The notes: generated from the letters alone by a model not told the origin. 46,104 nt of DNA from Erysipelotrichaceae bacterium (GCA_019415435.1 DXZE01000010.1:1-46104); one strand, 5' to 3'; shown: positions 1 through 9,227, numbered from the stretch's first letter. Translations and numbers: made by a program.

Positions 1-26
1 TAAAGGATACCGATTTGTGAACTTAA

Positions 27-188
27 TTTACAGATGCATACCTATTGACCCTTACCTTTGAACGCTTCCGTGCAAGACTGCTTTACGCTTTGAACAAGAG
101 AGTTACCTACACACTTACTGATAAGCTTTCCACAAGAAAGATTCAGAAGAAAAAGCACGGCACATACAAAAAATCAAATAACAACTAG
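27..188 (+). pseudogene. C-terminal remnant of an unrecognised protein, perhaps a transposase
   Basis: The frame is open from 27 to a TAG at 186-188 (about 53 codons), with stops at 18-20 and 24-26 just upstream and no start codon. The encoded tail is basic (ERFRARLLYALNKR, then a Lys-rich end). The adjacent frame (2-58) is also open and reads GYRFVNLIY, so a frameshift near 50-60 is possible. A hydrophobic/arginine segment followed by a basic tail resembles the end of some DDE transposases, but I cannot assign a family. A terminator follows it. It lies beside the Wadjet operon and could be a trace of a mobile element. The identity is a guess. Confidence 0.25.
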
Positions 189-212
189 GACACTTGGATC
201 TCTGAACATATT

Positions 213-247
213 AAAACCAGCACCTTCTATATGAGATGCTGGTCTTT
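213..247. terminator. Bidirectional terminator downstream of jetD
   Basis: ACCAGCA (216-222) pairs with TGCTGGT (237-243) around a 14-nt loop. A short A-run precedes and a T-run follows, so it could stop transcription from either side. The stretch 248-419 holds no supported gene. Confidence 0.6.
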
Positions 248-419
248 TCGTGAATCCGCCTGTTTGCAGGACTTAAGTGCTTCTTTTCATCCTTTACAAA
301 GCACACACAAATTTAATGCCGCATTTCAGGAAAACTCACAAGAAGTTAATTTACCCAAAAAACATGAGCCTGGAATCAACCAAACACATGTTTGTTACGA
401 ATTAATGATTTATCACTAT

Positions 420-1658
420 TCAACCAGTTATTTGGGAAAGCCGTAAGTTTAAACAAATAATTTCTTGTTCTAGTTTAATATTTTCAGCCAGCATTGTTTC
501 AACAGTACTTTTATATAAGTCTACCAAAAGTAAACTCTTAGCTCGTTCTCTGTCATTTTCCGTTAAAGATTGCAAACACTTCTTATATTTTGGGTTATGC
601 AGATCCTCTATACCCATATGGAATAGATCAAATGTAATAGAAGTAGTCCGGCATAAATGCTGATGAATCAAGAATCCACCAATATCGATATCTCCAAAAT
701 GGTAATAAGATGCATTTGGGTTAAAATTGAATATTTTCTTTAGCAAGTCAATTTGATAACGATTTGCATAGCCACCCAAATACATCACGCAATACTGTGG
801 ATCAGAAAACCTATAGAATGCGGTCTTGTTTTCAACGGTTATCATTTTTCCGGTGTTAAGTCTAATTGACTCAATATGAGGAATATCAGAGGATGTCAGC
901 GAAATGCCATTCGTAAAACTATTTACAGAAAGAAATGTTCCTGAAATAACAACTGTTATATCACCTTTTAGTAGTATTTCCTGGTCGACCGTATGAATGT
1001 AATAGTCTTTCAATACTTCATCATTTGTGACGAATTCATCTTTCGGATTATCAGTAGCATTCCTGATCATCGTACAAATTGTGTCATAAAACGGTCGTTC
1101 CTCGAAAACTTTGGAAGCTCCAAACACGATCATCGATGCCTCTCTAACATATAGGTCGGCTTTGTTGCTTTGAAGAAAATCAAGCATTGAAAGGATTTTT
1201 TCTTCTTTTTCGACATCAACATCATTCAGAGAATGATCCAGCTGGTTGATAAGCTGCTCACAATAGTATTCCGTCAGAGGGCCACGGTCAGTATACTGTT
1301 CAATCAATTCCTTGGTTTCCAAGATCATCAAATCTCTTGGTGTAATTCCAAACTCATCTGAAAGGTATTTATTAATCTGATCTCTCAGATTCTGATTAAG
1401 TAAAATTGAAGCAATGTCATCACTGAATTTCTTCTTTTTTACAAACACATATCCTTTGTCTTCAAGGAATTGAGCTGCATCATTAAAATCATTTTCAACA
1501 AGTGTACTGCCTTTTACTGTTCCATAAGGTTTGTATATTTCTTTAGGTTTAACACTAATAGGACGATTATTTTCTTTATCAGAATGCTGCAGTTCCCTCT
1601 TGTTAAGCTTTCGGATTAAGCGAGAAAGAATCTCCTTAATATATTCATTCTTTCCCAT
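420..1658 (-). CDS. jetD: Wadjet protein JetD, Toprim-like nuclease subunit
   Basis: This is the DNA-cleaving subunit of the Wadjet plasmid-defence complex; it cuts closed circular DNA after loop extrusion by JetABC (known for the family). The protein is 412 aa. A C-terminal Toprim-like (DUF2220-type) domain is visible: an acidic VENKTAFYRF segment near residue 275 and the GDID motif at about 322-325 in YYHFGDIDIGG, the expected metal-binding residues. The N-terminal half matches the arm/dimerisation region in length only. It overlaps jetC by 14 nt and is the last gene of the jetABCD operon. Both acidic motifs are present, so it looks active. The family call is firm, the subtype less so. Confidence 0.88.
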   Translation of the reverse strand: MGKNEYIKEILSRLIRKLNKRELQHSDKENNRPISVKPKEIYKPYGTVKGSTLVENDFNDAAQFLEDKGYVFVKKKKFSDDIASILLNQNLRDQINKYLSDEFGITPRDLMILETKELIEQYTDRGPLTEYYCEQLINQLDHSLNDVDVEKEEKILSMLDFLQSNKADLYVREASMIVFGASKVFEERPFYDTICTMIRNATDNPKDEFVTNDEVLKDYYIHTVDQEILLKGDITVVISGTFLSVNSFTNGISLTSSDIPHIESIRLNTGKMITVENKTAFYRFSDPQYCVMYLGGYANRYQIDLLKKIFNFNPNASYYHFGDIDIGGFLIHQHLCRTTSITFDLFHMGIEDLHNPKYKKCLQSLTENDRERAKSLLLVDLYKSTVETMLAENIKLEQEIICLNLRLSQITG

Positions 1659-4600
1659 AAAACTGCACCTTTCCGATCATCATATTTTCATTCCGAATCT
1701 TCACCACCGGAACGATTGTATTGCACTCCGAACCGATGGAATCCATCTTGTTACTTGGAGCACACAAAATAACCTGGAAGTTTTGCTGCTTAAAGAACTC
1801 CAGCATTTTCTTGATATTGTCATCGGACATTTTTTCAAATGGCTCATCGATGAATATAAGTCTGGAACAGTTTTCCCTTTGGTTATAAAACATAGATAAA
1901 GATGCAGCCAAAATCAGCAAATAAGGAATCTGTGTTGCAGCTCCTGAGTTATAGCCAATTTGTCTTGATAATTTTCCATCCGGAATGTCTTCATTACTGA
2001 TGGTGATTTCATACTGAAGATAGTTCCGGTAATCAGAGAACCTCAATATTTCTTCATCATTATCTTCTTTTGAAGATACACGATTGATTATTTCGAGTAT
2101 CTCTGTCTCCAGTTCTTCCATCTCCTCGTCTGTGTATCCGCTTAATTCTCCTAAAACCAGCTGAGAAGAATCTTTTGAAGCTGTTTTTTCTAAGAATTCA
2201 GCATATTTGATGACTTTAGCAAAATCTGATCCATCATTTACCATACTGATTTCGAACTGATACTTAGTCGAAAAAGCCAGGTTCCTCAGTTCTCTATTGA
2301 TATTTTTTGTATCAGATAAAGCATCTTTTGCTGCTTGATATACTTTGGCACAAAAATCACGTTTGAAAATTTGCTCATATTTTCGCGTCTGCGTTTTCAT
2401 CTTGCTCTGCAACTTATCGAGATCATCAACTTGGATTTTATTCTTTCTTCTCTGATAATCTGCTTCATATTCAATTCCCACCGGTAAGTATTCATCGGGC
2501 TTCTTCCGGGCATTCAGCTTATTCTGTTCTGTAGGAATCGTTGTATACTCAAGCTGATTTTTATGTCTCAATTCTCTTGAATGCGTTTCATGTGCACGCT
2601 TTGTTGCTCCAATAGTCAGGTAATCATACATTTTACATTCTTGTAATGCTTCTTTAACCTGTACTGGATAATCTGTTCTCAATTCCTCAATCTTATTGTT
2701 GTTTTCCAGAACTTCCTTTTTTTCATGTTCTGCATTTTCTTTTAAACGGTTGTTTTCACTATCCAGTTCAATTGATTCTCTATACAGATTTCTAATATGG
2801 TCTTCTGTTTCGTCGACTTCATTCTGTATCAAGTTTACCCTCTCAAATAAAGCCATGTATTCTGCATTATTTTCAAGGGCATATCTTAATTCCCTGATTC
2901 TGCTTTCACATCTTTGTATCTCAGACAATGTATCAACATATCTATATGACGAACTGTAATCGTATTCTTTAAATGCTTCATCCCGCTCAGCCAGTTTCTG
3001 CCTTACATCTCTATCTTCCTGAATTCTCTTTAACAGCTGTTGGCTATATTCTTCTTTTACCCGTAATTCTTGCTTTACAATTTCTCGTGTTTTTTCTATT
3101 GCATTTAAGCCCAGATAGTATTCACGTATTTTATTAAAGTCCAAATACGTTACTGCCATATTTCTGCTCAGTTTTCCCTCTTTGGAGAGTGCACTATCAA
3201 ACTCACTGACCGATTTCAAATCGACAGCATGAATTCTTCCCAGCCAGTATTCAAAATACTTTCGAGCTATATCATTATTTATGGTTAGTTTCTTTACTAC
3301 AGAATCATCAAGCACCTTGATATCACGTGCTTCTAAAGCTTTTGTTCTAACGAGTTCAATATGTTTAAATCCTGATTTATCTAAAACCTGATTGGCAATA
3401 TCAAAATATTCCGGTTCCACAATAATCGCATACCTATGGATATTCATAAATGCTTCAATCGCATTCTGCCAGTCATTATCAATATCAGCAACAAACTCGA
3501 AAGCCATTTTTGCTTTGGAATCTATTCTAAGTCTTTCAAACTCTCGATTAATTTCGCGTGAAATACTAACTTGATCCTTTACATGATCATAGCTGAACTG
3601 GTTTTTGTTTAAAGCATTTAATCGATTATTTAATTCTTCGATTTCCTGATCACTAATGCTTCTCTGATACCGCAACTCGCCAGTTTCATTATCAATGTTT
3701 TCAATAGCACCACGGAGTTTACTTCTTAATTTAGCTACAGCAAATTGCTTTTCAGAAACATCAAAACCTCTGCTTTCAAGTGAAGACAGTATATTGGTGT
3801 CAATCTCGTCTGCCGCGAACATAGGCATATCTAAAAGACTATTAATTATTTCTTGAAAAGCTGCTAATTGATGACGGCTGATGTCCAATGATTTCAATTG
3901 AAATTCCAATTCTTCTTTTTTCTTCTCTTCATCATTAATAGCTTTTTGGCCATCTACTGCATCCAGCCGGTTCTTTGCTTCCTGCAGTTCTGCATTCTTC
4001 TTATGTAATTTTTGCTTGAGATCTGGAGTCAGCCGGTTAATACTGTCGATTCTGATACTGTTCTGTCTTTCTTTTGTTTCGTTAACTTCGATTTGGTGCT
4101 CCAGTTTTAAGATCTTTTCATATATATCTTTCACATCATCCAGAACAAGTCTGCTGCAGATATTCTCGTATTCAGAATAATACTTCAATATTTGATTGAT
4201 GATGTTTAGTTCTTCTTGGATATCACTCAGATCAGCATTCAGCTGATCAATGTTTTTCTTTGAATCTTTCAGCTTTTTGAAATCAACCGGCCTATCTTCC
4301 AGGACAAATTTTTTCATAAATTCCGGTATTCTTGATTCTGCTTTATAAGTCATCATGTTACGAAGCTTACGTTTATAATCGTCCCTATAGTTTTTACTTA
4401 AACGCAGTCCGACAGCATTCATAAACTCGTCTAACCCGTCATTTACCTGCATCTGGCGAACATGATACTGCTCGCAAAATTTTCTGGCATTATAAGGAAT
4501 TTCTTTATCTTTCTCATAATATGTAAAGCGAATATCCGAAAGTCTCTTGTCATTAATTCTGTATCTGGTAGAAGAAATGTCATTGCTGGAGGATGTTTCT

Positions 4601-4944
4601 ATAACCACTCCCAACACGGTGTAGCTATTGTTCAACTTATCAAAAAACTCAAGAGAAATATGAGTATAGACTGTTGGATACTTGTCTGCCGGTCGTGCAT
4701 ATGTATTTCTGGTAGGATCAATAAGACATCTGGTGTATGATTTTAAATCTCTTTTTGCAGTACCAGATGATTTATTGAATTCTGTATCACCAATAAACGC
4801 ATACTTAAAAGCATCAAGAATTGTTGACTTGCCGCTTTCATTTTCACCAGTAATAAAAGTCAAATCATCATCCACCGGGATTGTCACTCCAACAAATCCA
4901 TACCAGTTGAGGAGATAGATGTTTTTTAACACGATCTTTTCCAT
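1645..4944 (-). CDS. jetC: Wadjet protein JetC, SMC-like ATPase
   Basis: This is the MukB/SMC-like motor subunit of Wadjet, which extrudes DNA loops with JetA (kleisin) and JetB (KITE). It is about 1,099 aa, normal for the family. The Walker A motif GENESGKST is at about residues 33-41. Long heptad-rich coiled coils flank a central hinge-like globular segment (around 500-560). An SGAATQIP segment stands where the ABC signature is expected, and Walker B RLIFIDEP is at about 1028-1035. The start is the ATG at 4944, which shares its A with the jetB stop (TGATG); a GTG three nt upstream is an alternative. No frameshift is seen and the ATPase motifs are intact. Confidence 0.9.
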   Translation of the reverse strand: MEKIVLKNIYLLNWYGFVGVTIPVDDDLTFITGENESGKSTILDAFKYAFIGDTEFNKSSGTAKRDLKSYTRCLIDPTRNTYARPADKYPTVYTHISLEFFDKLNNSYTVLGVVIETSSSNDISSTRYRINDKRLSDIRFTYYEKDKEIPYNARKFCEQYHVRQMQVNDGLDEFMNAVGLRLSKNYRDDYKRKLRNMMTYKAESRIPEFMKKFVLEDRPVDFKKLKDSKKNIDQLNADLSDIQEELNIINQILKYYSEYENICSRLVLDDVKDIYEKILKLEHQIEVNETKERQNSIRIDSINRLTPDLKQKLHKKNAELQEAKNRLDAVDGQKAINDEEKKKEELEFQLKSLDISRHQLAAFQEIINSLLDMPMFAADEIDTNILSSLESRGFDVSEKQFAVAKLRSKLRGAIENIDNETGELRYQRSISDQEIEELNNRLNALNKNQFSYDHVKDQVSISREINREFERLRIDSKAKMAFEFVADIDNDWQNAIEAFMNIHRYAIIVEPEYFDIANQVLDKSGFKHIELVRTKALEARDIKVLDDSVVKKLTINNDIARKYFEYWLGRIHAVDLKSVSEFDSALSKEGKLSRNMAVTYLDFNKIREYYLGLNAIEKTREIVKQELRVKEEYSQQLLKRIQEDRDVRQKLAERDEAFKEYDYSSSYRYVDTLSEIQRCESRIRELRYALENNAEYMALFERVNLIQNEVDETEDHIRNLYRESIELDSENNRLKENAEHEKKEVLENNNKIEELRTDYPVQVKEALQECKMYDYLTIGATKRAHETHSRELRHKNQLEYTTIPTEQNKLNARKKPDEYLPVGIEYEADYQRRKNKIQVDDLDKLQSKMKTQTRKYEQIFKRDFCAKVYQAAKDALSDTKNINRELRNLAFSTKYQFEISMVNDGSDFAKVIKYAEFLEKTASKDSSQLVLGELSGYTDEEMEELETEILEIINRVSSKEDNDEEILRFSDYRNYLQYEITISNEDIPDGKLSRQIGYNSGAATQIPYLLILAASLSMFYNQRENCSRLIFIDEPFEKMSDDNIKKMLEFFKQQNFQVILCAPSNKMDSIGSECNTIVPVVKIRNENMMIGKVQFYGKE

Positions 4945-5576
4945 CACTCTTCCTCCTCATCTTCTCTCGGTTCTTCAAATACATAATCAGCATCAGAGAT
5001 ATAATCACGAATTACTTGTTTTAATTGATCCAAATCCATGCAAAACATTAAAGATGGATACAAACGGATTTTTAACTCTTCAGTAAAATCATTTCCTCGA
5101 AAATCAATGAGATTATATTTTCTTAACATGATCATTGTGTCTTTAAATGAAGTCTGATTTAACTCAGCTGTTATACCGTAATACCGCAGTTTATCGATGA
5201 TTTCCCCTACCGTCAGATATACTTCATTCTCATAAGAACATTGCGTTAAATAAGCCTGCCACAATACCAGAAGAAATTTAACCTGAGTCCCATCAAAAGA
5301 CTGCAAGTTCGTTCTTTTCAAGCCAACATTTTCATCATCTGTTTCATCCTGGTACAACATTGCAACGCCTTGTTCATCAGATACGTTCAGGTTATACCCA
5401 ATCAAGCGCAAGTATTCAGATATGTTTTCACGGTTCGAACCACGAGCAATAAACTGATATAGTTTTTCATCTTTGTCTTTGACAATAAAAGTCGCATCAA
5501 GCAGCTTTCGGATACTCTTTTTGAAGAGAATTTGCTCACTATCGCTCATTTCTTCAAGATAGTCATACTTATTCAT
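4944..5576 (-). CDS. jetB: Wadjet protein JetB, KITE-like subunit
   Basis: This 210-aa protein sits between jetA and jetC and overlaps both (ATGA at 5573-5576; TGATG at 4942-4946). That is the expected position and size of JetB, the small winged-helix dimer that bridges kleisin and SMC heads. Helical and strand-rich stretches fit tandem winged helices, for example VYLTVGEIIDKLRYYGI near residues 120-136. The C-terminus is very acidic (EEPREDEEEE). I identify it mainly by context. Translational coupling to both neighbours suggests a fixed stoichiometry. Confidence 0.82.
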   Translation of the reverse strand: MNKYDYLEEMSDSEQILFKKSIRKLLDATFIVKDKDEKLYQFIARGSNRENISEYLRLIGYNLNVSDEQGVAMLYQDETDDENVGLKRTNLQSFDGTQVKFLLVLWQAYLTQCSYENEVYLTVGEIIDKLRYYGITAELNQTSFKDTMIMLRKYNLIDFRGNDFTEELKIRLYPSLMFCMDLDQLKQVIRDYISDADYVFEEPREDEEEE

Positions 5577-6982
5577 GCTTCTGCTCCTTTCTTGGGTGTA
5601 ATCACCATGTTGCTGATTTTTACAAAGCCAAAGTCAATGACATCATCCATAAGCTGCACTTCATACTTGAATTCATTGTTCTTGGTCATGGTTATGGCTG
5701 TAGCAAACATTAAAGCATCATATCTGCTGATAATTGGTTCCTCGCTCAGTTTTATTTCATGGCGATGTTTAAACCTATTGTCCAAATATCCGGTAACTTC
5801 TTTTACAGAAAACCGATTTCTTGTCTGAAGGATATTATTAGTCAGATTCTGCAAATCTTCATCACTGATCTGAAGCGGAACAATGCCTGGCTGCTCTTCT
5901 TTTTTCCGACGCTTCCGAAGCAGAAATGACTTTGTACTGATATATCTTTGATTGCTGATCAATAAACAGTCCTTAATATCTTCAAAGATGGCATTTTGCT
6001 TTTCAGTTTCCAACGATTTAACATTCTTCAAAAACTCATCAAGAGCAAGTTCCATATTCATTCCGGATTTGGAGAACATAGCGATTTTTGAATGAGCAAG
6101 TCCGTAGTAATTGTTAATCTGCCCTTCAATCTGATCGATATACTCCTGATATTCATCCGTAATAAAAATGCGAATGTCTGTCAAACTATTATCAACAAAG
6201 ACTCTGGCCTCTTTTTCCGGAATATCTTTTAATCGTGCATAATTCGAGGCAATCTTATTTACCCATTCATCACTATTAATTCTTCTCAGGTATTCTTTGA
6301 TTTTTCCTATGACTATGGCAATCGTCCCATTATTCTTGATATAGAAATAATCATTAAAGAATTTCTCTAGAAGATCATCTTTCAGCATAAAATCTCCAAA
6401 ACCTCGCATATTTTGAAGATCCATTGCCAGTATCATGATTTTTCCAATATTTTCTTTCAAATCAAACAGTTCTTCCTTCAGGTCTTCCATGTTATCCAAC
6501 AGCGGCTTCAGTACATGTGTATAAGGCATATCAGACCGAATTGAATCCTCACTGAAGGCAGACTGTAGAATATCAAACATATCAATAATTTTATTTGACA
6601 GAGAACCGTCATTGTTTTTTTCTGTTAGTTCCTGGAGATATTCAATTACTCGACGGCAATATGAAGTTACATGCGTTTCATATTCGCCATTACGCCCGAG
6701 TTCTTTTTCACTCAGCCATCCGCATTCTCTGAAATAGCGCATGATATCAGTCCCTGTTTTGGTAATCTGTGTCTGCGTTACTTCATCGGTTTCTTCAATA
6801 TAATCGAGCTTACTGTTACTTAAGTATATATTGAGGCAGTCGCGTGCATCGGTATCATAAAGGACCGGTCTTCCTTTTGACTTCTTTATCAATTCGCAAA
6901 TGCAGTCAAAATACACATATCTGTTTTTGCTGCAGAATGGTTTGAAAAAGTTCTCATTATCTATCAAGTCAAAAATGTACAC
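5573..6982 (-). CDS. jetA: Wadjet protein JetA, kleisin-like subunit (GTG start)
   Basis: This is the kleisin-like first subunit of Wadjet. I place the start at the GTG at 6980-6982, giving 469 aa beginning (V)YIFDLIDNENFFKPF. An AAAGAGG ribosome binding site (6988-6994) lies 5 nt upstream, and a start close to an F-D-x-I...FF motif is what I remember for this family. The longer TTG start at 7051 would add 23 basic, non-family-like residues and has poor spacing. The mainly helical body with short coiled coils fits a kleisin. From memory the set looks closest to Wadjet type II/III rather than the DUF3375-type I; I cannot settle the subtype here. Confidence 0.82.
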   Translation of the reverse strand: MYIFDLIDNENFFKPFCSKNRYVYFDCICELIKKSKGRPVLYDTDARDCLNIYLSNSKLDYIEETDEVTQTQITKTGTDIMRYFRECGWLSEKELGRNGEYETHVTSYCRRVIEYLQELTEKNNDGSLSNKIIDMFDILQSAFSEDSIRSDMPYTHVLKPLLDNMEDLKEELFDLKENIGKIMILAMDLQNMRGFGDFMLKDDLLEKFFNDYFYIKNNGTIAIVIGKIKEYLRRINSDEWVNKIASNYARLKDIPEKEARVFVDNSLTDIRIFITDEYQEYIDQIEGQINNYYGLAHSKIAMFSKSGMNMELALDEFLKNVKSLETEKQNAIFEDIKDCLLISNQRYISTKSFLLRKRRKKEEQPGIVPLQISDEDLQNLTNNILQTRNRFSVKEVTGYLDNRFKHRHEIKLSEEPIISRYDALMFATAITMTKNNEFKYEVQLMDDVIDFGFVKISNMVITPKKGAEA

Positions 6983-7055
6983 GTATGCCTCTTTTCTAAT
7001 TCTTATCGGGTGGTTATTATTGGTTTTTTTCAGAAGGTTTAGTAATATCAATGCC

Positions 7056-7115
7056 CTATAACTTAATCTCTCCTAACATTTTTTTCCATTCTGAAGAAAG
7101 CCTACGGTCAAACAT
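7056..7115 (-). CDS. Possible 19-codon upstream ORF before jetA
   Basis: An ATG at 7113-7115 is preceded by GAGGAAATTTT, a good ribosome binding site, and followed by 18 more codons ending in TAG at 7056-7058. It begins MFDRRLSSEWKKM. It lies in the leader of the jet operon, 73 nt before the GTG of jetA and in another frame. It could be a regulatory leader peptide, a fragment of a lost gene, or chance. Only the start signal supports it. Confidence 0.25.
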   Translation of the reverse strand: MFDRRLSSEWKKMLGEIKL

Positions 7116-7202
7116 AAAATTTCCTCTTCTTTATCCTAACATAAAATAGTTTTTTATTATCCATATGATATTTTGTGACATAATAAAAGCAGGAGAATAA
7201 AC

Positions 7203-8546
7203 ATGAAGGCAAAGAAATTCAAAAGGAGGTTAGCTGTTTTCTTTGTGGGTATAATTGGACTTGTACTAACAGCTGGCATATCCTTTATGATTTGTCACAA
7301 TGAATCTGAAGAAAGGCATAATACGGCACAATCTATTGCCCACAGCCGTTCCATTATGTTTCAGGAGTTTCTGGATAAACGCCTGAATACGACAAAGACA
7401 ATGAAGGCAGTTGTATTTCATAACAATGGTGATATAGACAATATCATGCCTACCCTTTCAGAATTATATAGATATAACAGTCCTGCCGTCAGTTCATTTG
7501 AACTGGCACCGGATGGTGTTGTGACAACAACCTATCCGGAAGATAAGAATTTGGTTGGAACAGATCTGTTCGCGAGTGAAAAGTATAAGGATCAGTTTGT
7601 CTTTTCAAGAGATACAATGAATTTCATGTTAACACTGACTCCAGAAGATCATCCGAATATAGTAACCCTTTATAATCCTGTATATCTGAAAGAGAAGAAA
7701 ACAGGATATGACATCTTCTGGGGATTTGCGTCTACTTCTTTTTCTTTCCAGACGCTGATAGATGAATCCCGTATTTCTGAATTAACCAGGAACGGGTATC
7801 ATTACAGACTGGAGATGTATTATACCGGCAACCATAAATCTACGATCATAGCCGAGAGTGATAAGGACTGGAATGACAGTCGGGCAGAAAGCTATACGGT
7901 TGAAGAACCAAGTTATAAGTTTACTTTAACCATATCTCCTGTAAACGGATGGTTCAATTACATGACAGCTGTATTTTCATGTATTGCGGGCACTATATTA
8001 ACAATTCTGGTAATGTCATTAACCGTTGCTTCTTTACGTATTAAGGAAAACAATGTCCTCTTGCAGGAATTATCTTCCCGGGATGATTTAACAAAGCTTT
8101 TAAACAGAAGAAGCTTTAAAACAGAGATTGAATTATTAAACAAGCGTAAGATTCCTTATACACTCTTCTTCTTAGATGCCAATCACTTTAAGGCAGTCAA
8201 TGATACGTATGGTCATGATGCTGGTGATGAGGTATTAAGAGAATATGCTATACGTCTGAATGATATCTTTGATGGTCATGTATACCGCCTTGGTGGCGAT
8301 GAGTTTGGCGGCTATATAAGACATATTATGACGGATGAAGAAAGAGAGAAGTTCCTTCATAAGATTCAGGAAAGTATGAAGAAACCTTTCAATTATAAAG
8401 GGCGTGAAATTACCCTTTCTATCTCAGCCGGATGGTCATTATCTGCTTCAGGTAAAACTTATGAAGTGATGATGGAGGAAGCAGATCATATGATGTATCA
8501 GCGTAAGGAGCAGTATCATGATCATGGCAAATGTGAAATTATGTAA
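7203..8546 (+). CDS. Membrane-bound diguanylate cyclase with extracytoplasmic sensor
   Basis: It is predicted to make cyclic di-GMP from two GTP in response to an external signal. The protein is 447 aa. A transmembrane helix lies near residues 9-30, a Cache/CHASE-like sensor region at about 35-250, a second helix at about 255-280, and a GGDEF domain from about 290. The intact active-site motif GGDEF is at about 364-368, and FFLDANHFKAVND carries the metal-binding Asp. I see no EAL or HD-GYP domain. A ribosome binding site (GCAGGAG) lies 8 nt before the ATG. It is divergent from the jet operon and stands before an HD hydrolase gene. The ligand is unknown. Confidence 0.88.
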   Translation: MKAKKFKRRLAVFFVGIIGLVLTAGISFMICHNESEERHNTAQSIAHSRSIMFQEFLDKRLNTTKTMKAVVFHNNGDIDNIMPTLSELYRYNSPAVSSFELAPDGVVTTTYPEDKNLVGTDLFASEKYKDQFVFSRDTMNFMLTLTPEDHPNIVTLYNPVYLKEKKTGYDIFWGFASTSFSFQTLIDESRISELTRNGYHYRLEMYYTGNHKSTIIAESDKDWNDSRAESYTVEEPSYKFTLTISPVNGWFNYMTAVFSCIAGTILTILVMSLTVASLRIKENNVLLQELSSRDDLTKLLNRRSFKTEIELLNKRKIPYTLFFLDANHFKAVNDTYGHDAGDEVLREYAIRLNDIFDGHVYRLGGDEFGGYIRHIMTDEEREKFLHKIQESMKKPFNYKGREITLSISAGWSLSASGKTYEVMMEEADHMMYQRKEQYHDHGKCEIM

Positions 8547-8561
8547 AATTATGTCAAAGTA

Positions 8562-8589
8562 TTGTAACTGTTTAAAAAAGGACTATTAT
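8562..8589 (+). promoter_or_regulatory. Promoter of the HD gene, probably giving a leaderless mRNA
   Basis: TTGTAA (8562-8567), a 16-nt spacer and TATTAT (8584-8589). The predicted start of transcription is near 8596, directly at the ATG at 8597. The only purine-rich stretch (AGAGG, 8592-8596) touches the ATG, too close to act as a ribosome binding site. Confidence 0.5.
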
Positions 8590-8596
8590 CTAGAGG

Positions 8597-9133
8597 ATGA
8601 CAAAAATATTAGGAAGCAGGCATTCCTTTGTGGATGCCTATGATGAAAAAGCAGTAGAATTTATCAATATCGCATGTGATATTGTATCAATTCCGGAATA
8701 TCAGAAAATGAAGGATATGATCCAGCATTATGCGACAAGCCGTTACCAGCATTGTCTGAATGTTGCCTGGTACTCCTATCTGATGAGCAAGAAGGCACAT
8801 CTGGATTATGTAAGCTGTACCAGAGGAGCTATGCTGCATGATTTCTATTTATATGACAGACATACAGATATCCCTCTTCCAGGCAGACATTGTGCTGTTC
8901 ATCCAAGAGTAGCACTCATGAATGCAGAGAAATACTTTGAATTAAATCCAACTGAAATCGATGTTATTCTGCATCATATGTGGCCGAATGGAACTGCAAA
9001 GCCAGAGACAGAAGAAGGCATGGTTGTTCAGGCAGCTGATAAATATTGTGCTTTTCTTGAATTCACAAGTCATGCTGTATTAACCGTTCCTCATCTTGTA
9101 TCACATGCCTACCATACTCTGACAGCTGATTAA
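8597..9133 (+). CDS. HD-domain phosphohydrolase
   Basis: This 178-aa protein is a metal-dependent phosphohydrolase of the HD superfamily. The metal ligands are visible in order: H52 in YQHCLNVA, the H81-D82 doublet in MLHDFYLYD, further histidines in HPRVALMNA and ILHHMWP, and a late Asp in QAADKYCAF. It is a stand-alone domain without GYP residues, so it is not a typical c-di-GMP phosphodiesterase despite following a GGDEF gene. It has its own promoter upstream and a strong terminator just after the stop. The substrate is not predictable. Confidence 0.82.
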   Translation: MTKILGSRHSFVDAYDEKAVEFINIACDIVSIPEYQKMKDMIQHYATSRYQHCLNVAWYSYLMSKKAHLDYVSCTRGAMLHDFYLYDRHTDIPLPGRHCAVHPRVALMNAEKYFELNPTEIDVILHHMWPNGTAKPETEEGMVVQAADKYCAFLEFTSHAVLTVPHLVSHAYHTLTAD

Positions 9134-9134
9134 G

Positions 9135-9160
9135 GAACTGCGTATGCAGTTCTTTTTTTT
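9135..9160 (+). terminator. Terminator of the HD gene
   Basis: GAACTGC (9135-9141), loop GTAT and GCAGTTC (9146-9152), followed by eight T residues. It begins right after the stop codon. Confidence 0.9.
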
Positions 9161-9181
9161 ACTTTTTGAATTATTTTTGAG

Positions 9182-9226
9182 GTTTTGCCTTTTCTCCGGT
9201 AATGCATAAGCAGAAGGAGGCAAAAC
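9182..9226 (+). promoter_or_regulatory. Hairpin that masks the ribosome binding site of a small ORF
   Basis: The segment 9182-9195 can pair with 9212-9226 (eight Watson-Crick pairs GTTTTGCC/GGCAAAAC, then further A-U and G-U pairs with one bulge) around a 16-nt loop. The 3' arm contains the whole AAGGAGG ribosome binding site (9214-9220), and the ATG follows at 9228. If the transcript starts upstream of 9182, translation would be off unless the hairpin melts. Confidence 0.5.
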
Positions 9227-9227
9227 T

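Noticed and set aside
231..446. Plus-strand 71-codon ORF
   Set aside because: It starts inside a terminator, has no ribosome binding site and runs into the 3' end of jetD.
7051..7052. JetA starting at the TTG at 7051
   Set aside because: Poor spacing to a ribosome binding site and a non-family-like N-terminal extension; the GTG at 6982 is better on both counts.
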